This document shows, one piece after another, positions 1 through 4,251 of a stretch of DNA of 6,425 nt. Source of the DNA: JAPXSY01 sp034003585. Its GTDB lineage: Bacteria; Verrucomicrobiota; Kiritimatiellia; RFP12; UBA1067. Location of the stretch: positions 1 through 6,425 of the forward strand of contig JAVEYH010000160.1 in the NCBI GenBank assembly GCA_034003585.1, given 5' to 3'. The position numbers were made by a program, and so were the translations under genes. The notes under the pieces are model-generated. The model saw only the letters and a list, made by a program, of their open reading frames with translations, searched no databases and had not been told where the DNA came from. The first letter of the stretch is position 1. The number at the start of each line of letters is the position of its first letter.

Positions 1-13
1 CATTTCTCGCTCC
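1..13 (-). promoter_or_regulatory. Possible ribosome site and ATG of a gene leaving the left edge
   Basis: On the minus strand the window ends GGAG-CGAGAA-ATG: a Shine-Dalgarno-like GGAG 6 nt before an ATG at positions 3-1. Nothing of the supposed gene is in view, so this rests on 13 bases only. The hairpin at 19-43 would lie in its leader. Confidence 0.25.
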
Positions 14-18
14 GTTTA

Positions 19-43
19 CGGACGGGACAGAACCCGTCTTACC
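19..43. repeat. Single hairpin related to the 3994-4047 palindrome
   Basis: GACGGG / CCCGTC (21-26 and 33-38) with a 6-nt loop. The flanks echo the right half of the palindrome at 4021-4047: both read CGGACGG, then a loop region, then CCGTC and a TACC end. This suggests a single-unit, diverged member of the same repeat family. A short TCCGT-TT-ACGGA palindrome (11-22) overlaps it on the left. Confidence 0.45.
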
Positions 44-147
44 AAAATCTCATCACGCACTTGTCCCGCAATGGAGAGAACGCCTCTGTGCGGAATCGGT
101 TCGCTGCCGGTGGATGCGAAGAAAACGCGTGGTTCTCGCGGAGCCAC

Positions 148-270
148 CGGGAGCGCGGGCGTCCCCGCCCGCTTTTCGAAAGGCCGCGCGCGCGTCCGGC
201 GTGCAGTTTGGCTTATACGCGCGACCGTATGCACGGGACGCTGTTGCGGGCGAGGACGCCCGCGCTCCCG
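148..270. repeat. Paired-hairpin (BIME-like) element downstream of the SDR gene
   Basis: Two 25-bp arms (148-172 and 246-270) are inverted copies with a single mismatch (165 against 253). Each arm is itself a hairpin: GCGGGCG-TCCC-CGCCCGC at 155-172 and GCGGGCG-AGGA-CGCCCGC at 246-263, each with a 7-bp stem and 4-nt loop, and with a GGGAGC / GCTCCC tail outside. The 73-bp interior has weak minor symmetry only. This matches the architecture of bacterial interspersed mosaic elements or a small palindromic mobile element. It starts about 75 bp past the SDR stop and could also act as a strong mRNA-end structure. Confidence 0.85.
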
Positions 271-345
271 ACACACGCATACCCGGCCGCGAGCCGATTG
301 CCATCCGTGCCGTCTACCCACCGTTCCTCCTTCCGTTCTCCACCT

Positions 346-1152
346 TCACGCGATTCCCATGCCGCCGTCGACGCGCAGCGTGACGCCCGTAATATACCGT
401 CCCGCGTCGGAACAAAGCAAGAGCGCCGCGCCGGCCGCGTCCTCGGGCTGCGCGAAGTCGCGCAGCGGGATGGCGTCGCGCACTTTCCCGGCATAGACCG
501 GGTTGCCGAGGGCCTCGGCGTTCCGGTCGGTGGCGAAAACCCCGGGACAGAGGTTGTTGACCGTCACGCCGCTGCCGCCGAGTTGTTTGGCCAGATTGCG
601 CACCAGATTCTCCAGCGCCGCCTTGCTCGCCGCGTACACCGGCATCTCGGGGTGCGGTTTCAGTTCCTGCACGCTGCCCACGGAGAGCAGCCGGCCCCAG
701 CGCCGCGCCGCCATTGCGGGACAGGCCGCCTGGAAAAGCTGGTACGTGGCGTGGAAGTTCACCTGCATCTGAAGCAGCGCCTCGGATTCCGGCACCTCCA
801 GCCACGGCCGCCGGACCTGCACGGAGGCGTTCGCCACCACGATGTCCGGCGCGCCGGCCTCCTCCGTCACCGCCGCCACCAGGCGCGCCCCCATGCCGGG
901 CTCGGCCAGATCGCCGGTCACCGCCACGCTCGCGGGCGAAACGGCCCGCACCGCCGCCAGCGAGGCATCGAGCGCGTCGCTCACGCGCACGCCGTGCACC
1001 GCGACCGTGGCGCCGTGCTCAGCCAGCGCCCGGGCGATCGCCCGGCCGATGCCCCGCGCGGAACCGGTCACCAGGGCCGTGCGGCCCTCCAAGGAAAACG
1101 CCTGTTTCACGTTTGTCTGCTTGTTCGGATTCATTCGTGTGCCTTTTTCCAT
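346..1152 (-). CDS. SDR-family NAD(P)-dependent oxidoreductase
   Basis: A 268-residue classical short-chain dehydrogenase/reductase, a usual length for the family; probably a soluble cytosolic enzyme that interconverts an alcohol and a ketone with NAD(P)H. The Rossmann glycine motif TGSARGIG is at residues 29-36. The family's NNAG motif appears as ANAS (107-110). The catalytic set is complete: Asn132 in QVNFHATY, Ser160 in SVGSVQ, Tyr173 and Lys177 in VYAASKAA. A PG pair (203-204) and the C-terminal YITGVTLRVDGG also fit. Closest in style to 3-oxoacyl-ACP reductase or gluconate 5-dehydrogenase-like members, but the substrate cannot be read from sequence. It follows a GH10 xylanase and an MFS transporter on the same strand, so a role with a sugar or sugar acid is inferred. 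The start is uncertain: ATG at 1150-1152 has GAGGA 9 nt upstream, while ATG at 1132-1134 (residue 7) has AAAGG 7 nt upstream. Family assignment is very secure, function is not. Confidence 0.95.
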   Translation of the reverse strand: MEKGTRMNPNKQTNVKQAFSLEGRTALVTGSARGIGRAIARALAEHGATVAVHGVRVSDALDASLAAVRAVSPASVAVTGDLAEPGMGARLVAAVTEEAGAPDIVVANASVQVRRPWLEVPESEALLQMQVNFHATYQLFQAACPAMAARRWGRLLSVGSVQELKPHPEMPVYAASKAALENLVRNLAKQLGGSGVTVNNLCPGVFATDRNAEALGNPVYAGKVRDAIPLRDFAQPEDAAGAALLLCSDAGRYITGVTLRVDGGMGIA

Positions 1153-1161
1153 ACTGTCAGT

Positions 1162-1166
1162 TCCTC
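1162..1166 (-). promoter_or_regulatory. Candidate ribosome binding site of the SDR gene
   Basis: GAGGA on the minus strand lies 9 nt before the ATG at 1150-1152. It supports the longer start, but the internal ATG six codons later has its own AAAGG at good spacing, so the two starts cannot be separated from sequence. Confidence 0.5.
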
Positions 1167-1202
1167 AAATCTGAACGCCGTCCTTTTCTTCCCCTCATCC
1201 AT

Positions 1203-1262
1203 CTCCCGCCTCCCGTCTTCTGTCTCCCGTCTTCTGTCTCCCGTCTCCCGTCTTCTGTCTCC
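1203..1262. repeat. Two-variant heptamer tandem repeat in the xylanase-SDR spacer
   Basis: Eight uninterrupted 7-nt units run from 1203 to 1258. Type A is CTCCCG(T/C) and type B is CTTCTGT, in the order A A B A B A A B, followed by a decayed unit (CTCCTCA, 1259-1265) that runs into the xylanase stop codon. In the sense of the neighbouring genes the tract is GA-rich with an isolated C. It fills about half of the 110-bp spacer and ends 50 nt before the SDR start. It could be a slippage-prone microsatellite or an unstructured linker in the mRNA; no function is shown by the sequence. Confidence 0.9.
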
Positions 1263-2612
1263 TCACTCCACCGCCACACGCTGCTCCGGGGCGCCGCCTT
1301 GCGACAGGCGGAGCGTGCTCCGGCGCGTTTTGCCGCCTTGCGTGACGGTCACGTCATACTCCCCGTAAAACCCGCGGAAACGCAAGCGCCCCTCCGCATC
1401 CGTCACCCCTTCCGCACGGCTGCGCCAGGTGCGGTTGATCAGCTCGTCCAGCGCGCGATAGGACGGTTTCGGGTTCAGCGCGCCGTCCACCAGACCGGCC
1501 CGCGCGGTGTTCTCCTTGTCGTGCGCCATGCTGTCGCCCAGATTCCAATAGGTGACTCCGGCCATGGCCGGCGCGCTGAACCAGAGGCGGTAGAGATTGC
1601 GCACCACCGCGGCCTGCGTCTCTTCGCCGTCCGGGCCCTCCGGCGTCGGCACCGTGATCTCGGTGATGTACACCGGGCGCCCGAACGCCGCAAACGCCCC
1701 GTACGTGTCGAGCAGGTCGGCCGGCCGGTAGCGTTCGCCGGCCAGATGGCGCTCCATCAGCCGGGGCTCGAACCAGATGTGGAACTGCAGCCCGATCCCG
1801 TCGAGGCGCAGGCCCTGTCCGATCAATCCGCGGAGCTGTTGGTGATAGGCGTTGCTTTCGGGAGGCAGGGCGTTGAAGCGGGTGAAGTCGTTGATCATCA
1901 GCCGGTTTTCCGGCCCGAAGAGCGGCGCGGCCTCGCGCAGGGCCCAGGCCACATATGCCCGGTCCTCCGAATAGAGCGGGTAGGTCTTGTGGCAGCCGGT
2001 CGATTCGTTGGTCACCTCCCAGAAGGTGATCTCCTTGGCGTACCGTCCGGCGAGCTCGCGGAACCGTTTCCGGTACAGAGCCTTCAGCGCCTCGGGGTCG
2101 CGGGGCAGCCACCCGGGGTTGTGCTCGTGCCACAGCATCGGATGCGCCTTGAGCGTCAGGCCGTATTTTTTACCGAACGGGATGAAGCGGTCCGCCGGCG
2201 GGCGGCGCCAGATCTCCGCGCCTCCCTCGGCGTAGCGCAGTTCGCCCTGCCGCGGCTCGGTCCCCTTCCAGTAAACGGGGACCGTGGCGAAGTTGCAGAT
2301 CCGGGCGAACCGCTCTTCGTAGAGCCGGTTTTGTTCAGGCGTCTTGAGCTGACCCAGCACGAACGCGTTGCAGCCGAACAGGAACGCGTGCGAGGTCTGC
2401 CGCACCGTCACCGCGGCGCCCGCGGCCGGCCGGCCCGCCGCGTCGGTCACGCGCAGGACGAGATCCCCCTTGCGGTTGCGCTCGATCCCCTCCTCGATCC
2501 GCCGCGTCAGCCCGGGCGCCTCCCAGAGCGCGCGATAGGCCGCCGGCAATTCCGCCCCCGCGCCGGCCGCGCACAGCGCGGCCGCCGTCACCACCCATCC
2601 GCTTTTCCTCAT
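1263..2612 (-). CDS. Secreted GH10 endo-1,4-beta-xylanase
   Basis: A 449-residue glycoside hydrolase family 10 enzyme, predicted to cut internal beta-1,4 bonds of xylan with retention of configuration. Residues 1-20 form a signal peptide (MRK, hydrophobic core, AGA before Glu21), so it acts outside the cytoplasm. A beta segment (about 49-73, KGDLVLRVTDAAGRPAAGA) precedes the FLFGCN entry to the barrel. Barrel signatures are HPMLWHEH (157-164), FWEVTNES with the acid/base Glu203, LQFH (275-278), YITEI with the nucleophile Glu318, and YWNLGD (355-360). A second beta module (about 401-437, TDAEGRLRFRGFYGEY) closes the protein. Start ATG has AGGGAG 7 nt upstream, and the signal peptide begins at once. 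All catalytic residues are present, so activity is expected. It lies between an MFS transporter and an SDR on the same strand, as in a xylan-use cluster. Activity on another beta-glycan cannot be excluded. Confidence 0.96.
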   Translation of the reverse strand: MRKSGWVVTAAALCAAGAGAELPAAYRALWEAPGLTRRIEEGIERNRKGDLVLRVTDAAGRPAAGAAVTVRQTSHAFLFGCNAFVLGQLKTPEQNRLYEERFARICNFATVPVYWKGTEPRQGELRYAEGGAEIWRRPPADRFIPFGKKYGLTLKAHPMLWHEHNPGWLPRDPEALKALYRKRFRELAGRYAKEITFWEVTNESTGCHKTYPLYSEDRAYVAWALREAAPLFGPENRLMINDFTRFNALPPESNAYHQQLRGLIGQGLRLDGIGLQFHIWFEPRLMERHLAGERYRPADLLDTYGAFAAFGRPVYITEITVPTPEGPDGEETQAAVVRNLYRLWFSAPAMAGVTYWNLGDSMAHDKENTARAGLVDGALNPKPSYRALDELINRTWRSRAEGVTDAEGRLRFRGFYGEYDVTVTQGGKTRRSTLRLSQGGAPEQRVAVE

Positions 2613-2619
2613 CGCGTCT

Positions 2620-2625
2620 CTCCCT
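2620..2625 (-). promoter_or_regulatory. Ribosome binding site of the xylanase gene
   Basis: AGGGAG on the minus strand, with a 7-nt spacer to the ATG at 2610-2612. It fixes the start, which also gives a clean signal peptide. The hexamer repeat begins only a few bases further upstream. Confidence 0.75.
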
Positions 2626-2636
2626 GATTCGCCGTG

Positions 2637-2693
2637 TCGTCCTCGTCCTCGTTCTCGTCCTCGTTCTCGTTCTCGTCCTCGTCCTCGTTCTCG
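2637..2693. repeat. Two-variant hexamer tandem repeat upstream of the xylanase
   Basis: Nine and a half copies of the plus-strand hexamer TCG-T(C/T)C. The variable base reads C C T C T T C C T across the nine full units. On the gene-sense strand this is a CGAGRA array with R alternating between G and A. It starts 25 nt upstream of the xylanase ATG and covers over a third of the 147-bp spacer. Translated, it would give acidic Glu-Asn-Glu-Asp or Arg-Thr stretches, but no good start exists in the acidic frame, so it is treated as non-coding. Copy number may change by slippage and alter the 5' leader. Confidence 0.9.
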
Positions 2694-2732
2694 ATGCCAT
2701 AAAAAACCGTTGTACCCTTTGTGCCTTTGTAT

Positions 2733-2753
2733 GAGAGGAAACGTGGTCCTCTC
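2733..2753. other. Stem-loop just downstream of the MFS gene
   Basis: Perfect 7-bp inverted repeat GAGAGGA / TCCTCTC with a 7-nt loop, beginning 6 nt after the MFS stop codon in the direction of transcription. There is no U-run directly after it, so it is not a standard intrinsic terminator; it could protect the mRNA 3' end or attenuate read-through into the xylanase gene. A directly repeated CTTTGTGC-type motif (about 2716-2730) follows. Confidence 0.4.
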
Positions 2754-2759
2754 CGCGTC

Positions 2760-3869
2760 TCAGGCTGCGGGACTGGCCTCGTAATCGCGGCCGAAGAACA
2801 GCATGCGGGCAATCAGGATGATCACGCCGCCCAGCACATACGCGGCCGCGAGCGTGGCGAGCCCGAACGATAGTCCGAAGCGCGTTTTCAGGAAGCCCAG
2901 CACCGTGGGCGAGAGCGATCCCGTCAGGAACGCAAAGGAGAGCATCAGGCCCGTTGCGGAGGCGCGGTACTGCGGTTTGATCACATCGAACAGCGAGGCG
3001 AAGAGGTTGGAGTCGTACAGCCCCCGGAACAGACCGAAAAGGCCGAGCGCCGCGAAGCACGCCCATTCGGAGCCGCTCCGGGCCATCAGGAGGATGAACG
3101 GCGCGCCCAGGAGCAGTCCCGCGGCGTTGGCCTCAAACCGGACCGCCCTGCGGCGGCCGGCCCAGCGGTCGGTCAGCTTCCCGCCGATCATCACGCCCGC
3201 GAAGGCGCAGAGGAAATGGTAGAAGACCGCCGAGAAACCGGCCTTCTCCGGCGTGAACCCGAAGGTCTCGATCAGGAACGTGGGCGTCCACGTCTTGAAG
3301 CCCACGTCCACATAGACCATGCAGCCGAAGGCCAGGGCCAGCGCGATGGCGGAACGCTTGCCCAGGATATGCGCCAGGGTCTCGCGCAGCGGCGGGCGCG
3401 CCGCGGCGGCGGCGGGCGCCGGGGCCGGCGTGTCCCGCATGAGCAGCAGCACCACCGCGCCCCAGACGATCCCCGCCAGACCGAAGACCAAGAAAGGCGC
3501 GCGCCACCCCCCCGGCATGGTCCGGGCCAGGTAGCCCGAGAAATAGCCGCTGAACATGATGCCGAGATACAGCGCCGTCTGATGGATGGAGAGCGCCGTG
3601 GCCCGGCTGTTCTCGTGGAACTGCCCCATCAGCGACGTGGCGGGCGGATAGTAGAGCGCCTCGCCCCCGCCGAAGAGGATGCCGTAAAAGAGGATCATCG
3701 CCCACAGCCCGCCGCCGAACCCGGTGAGCAGCGTCCCCGCGCTGAAAAGGAACACGCTGAACAGGATCTGCCGCTTGCGCCGCAGGATGTCGCCCAGAAA
3801 CCCGGCGAGCGGCACGCAGATTCCGTAGACCGCGACGAACACCGTGGCGACCACGCCGGCCTGCACATC
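2760..3869 (-). CDS. MFS transporter, N-terminus lost in assembly gap
   Basis: 369 residues of a major facilitator superfamily permease, an inner-membrane secondary transporter. Eleven hydrophobic segments are visible, matching TM2 to TM12. The loop after TM2 carries the MFS motif A (GFLGDILRRKR, residues 23-33 of the visible part), with a related GGKLTDRWAGRRR after TM8. The segment SRATALSIHQTALYLG at TM5 and an Ala/Pro-rich loop between TM6 and TM7 (APAPAAAAARPP) are typical of sugar or organic-anion carriers, but the substrate cannot be named. The stop is at 2760-2762. About 50-60 residues (TM1 and part of TM2) are missing, judged from the usual ~420-residue length. The frame runs into the N-run; sequence right of the run shows no TM1-like stretch. 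It is first in the transporter-xylanase-SDR series, which suggests uptake of a xylan-derived product. That link is inferred from position only. Confidence 0.92.
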   Translation of the reverse strand, partial: DVQAGVVATVFVAVYGICVPLAGFLGDILRRKRQILFSVFLFSAGTLLTGFGGGLWAMILFYGILFGGGEALYYPPATSLMGQFHENSRATALSIHQTALYLGIMFSGYFSGYLARTMPGGWRAPFLVFGLAGIVWGAVVLLLMRDTPAPAPAAAAARPPLRETLAHILGKRSAIALALAFGCMVYVDVGFKTWTPTFLIETFGFTPEKAGFSAVFYHFLCAFAGVMIGGKLTDRWAGRRRAVRFEANAAGLLLGAPFILLMARSGSEWACFAALGLFGLFRGLYDSNLFASLFDVIKPQYRASATGLMLSFAFLTGSLSPTVLGFLKTRFGLSFGLATLAAAYVLGGVIILIARMLFFGRDYEASPAA

Positions 3870-3969
3870 NNNNNNNNNNNNNNNNNNNNNNNNNNNNNNN
3901 NNNNNNNNNNNNNNNNNNNNNNNNNNNNNNNNNNNNNNNNNNNNNNNNNNNNNNNNNNNNNNNNNNNNN
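3870..3969. other. Scaffold gap of 100 N
   Basis: Exactly 100 undetermined bases, the conventional filler for a gap of unknown length. It cuts the MFS gene. Reading frames that appear to cross it have no meaning, and the real distance and even the adjacency of the two flanks are unproven. Confidence 0.99.
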
Positions 3970-3993
3970 TCCGCAAAAGGTGTAGCTGTTCCG

Positions 3994-4047
3994 GGTAGGG
4001 ACGCATCCCCGAGGCGTCCGCGGACGGTTCGGGGAACCGTCCCTACC
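3994..4047. repeat. 54-bp nested palindrome (paired hairpins), beside the gap
   Basis: An almost loop-free inverted repeat centred between 4020 and 4021. The outer stem is 10 bp (GGTAGGGACG / CGTCCCTACC), the middle stem 7 bp plus one G-T wobble, and the inner stem 6 bp (CGTCCG / CGGACG); 23 of 27 positions pair by Watson-Crick rules. Each half also folds alone: the right half has a perfect 9-bp stem with a 3-nt loop (GGACGGTTC, 4022-4042), and the left half a 6-bp stem GGACGC / GCGTCC (3999-4019). Two hairpins in inverted order is the layout of BIME/REP-type repeats. Its place beside the gap suits a repeat that broke the assembly. Confidence 0.85.
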
Positions 4048-4080
4048 GGCAATCGGACCCCGGCCCCAAAATAACGTAAA

Positions 4081-4149
4081 ACGATCTGTCTCTACGCCGC
4101 GCTGATCACGGATGCCTGGTCGCGCAAGATCGTGGGCATCCACATCTGA
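4081..4149 (+). pseudogene. Relic of an IS3/IS481-type transposase (integrase catalytic core)
   Basis: The plus strand reads TICLYAALITDAWSRKIVGI, then HI and a TGA stop (4147-4149). This resembles the conserved beta-strand stretch 'YL..VTDAYSRKIVGW' found in the DDE/rve core of IS3 and IS481 family transposases, between the first and second catalytic Asp. A TAA at 4072-4074 closes the frame upstream and no family-like sequence continues downstream, so only about 22 codons of a ~300-residue protein remain. It lies opposite in strand to all genes here. The match is short and made from memory of the motif, so it is moderately sure; it marks an old insertion site between the repeat protein and the MFS gene. 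Confidence 0.5.
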
Positions 4150-4175
4150 ACTACCGCTTCCCGGCCGATGTGCAT

Positions 4176-4211
4176 GCGGGGGAGGCCCGCGCGGCAGTCC
4201 CGGCACTGCCG
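4176..4211. other. Two adjacent small stem-loops downstream of the beta-helix gene
   Basis: GCGGG / CCCGC (4176-4190, 5-nt loop) is followed directly by CGGCAGT / ACTGCCG (4192-4211, 6-nt loop). They lie 41-76 nt after the stop codon of the repeat-protein gene in its direction of transcription. No T-run follows on the minus strand, so they are at best factor-assisted or mRNA-end structures. In DNA this GC-rich, short stems also arise by chance. Confidence 0.35.
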
Positions 4212-4251
4212 GTCAGCCGCTGGCCCCCATGCCCCGTCCCGCTGTGCCCCC

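Larger units (their letters stand above)
1..345. other. Gene-poor region downstream of the SDR gene
   Basis: No convincing coding sequence was found on either strand. It holds the edge ATG candidate (1-13), the single hairpin (19-43), a wobble-paired 19-nt hairpin GTGGTTCT...GGAGCCAC (129-147) and the paired-hairpin element (148-270). The overlapping open frames here run through these palindromes, have Arg/Pro-rich compositions forced by high GC, and show no domain. A strong AAGGAGG-like purine stretch (about 323-335, minus strand) before a GTG at 319-321 is noted, but the 101-codon frame behind it has no recognisable protein character. Confidence 0.6.

Noticed and set aside
16..321. 101-codon minus-strand frame after the SDR, starting GTG with a strong purine stretch upstream
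   Set aside because: It reads straight through both hairpin arms and the second hairpin, is Arg-rich and has no domain. The good ribosome-site look is not enough.
61..1368. Plus-strand open frame of 435 codons
   Set aside because: Runs through the palindromic element, then antisense to the SDR, then through the heptamer repeat; composition is low-complexity and nothing is recognisable.
714..2627. Long plus-strand open frame (637 codons) opposite the SDR and xylanase genes
   Set aside because: Antisense shadow of two genes with clear catalytic motifs; its translation is Arg/Pro/His-rich with no domain, as expected from the complementary frame of GC-rich genes.
1203..2693. CRISPR array, considered because of regular short repeats in the spacers
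   Set aside because: Units are 6-7 nt with no unique spacers between them and no cas genes are nearby.
2700..2712. Six-T run on the minus strand as an intrinsic terminator after the MFS gene
   Set aside because: No GC-rich stem directly precedes the T-run; the hairpin at 2733-2753 is about 26 nt away from it.
2609..2812. 67-codon minus-strand frame with an acidic Glu/Asn/Asp tail whose TGA overlaps the xylanase ATG (ATGA)
   Set aside because: The overlap suggests translational coupling, but the first third overlaps the MFS gene out of frame and the acidic part is the hexamer repeat translated, with no start codon of its own in the spacer.
2335..3066. Minus-strand frame containing an Arg-Thr repeat
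   Set aside because: It is the hexamer array read in another frame, continuing out of frame through both the xylanase and the MFS genes.
3695..4206. Several open frames that cross the N-run
   Set aside because: They exist only because N codons are not stops; they are artefacts of the gap.
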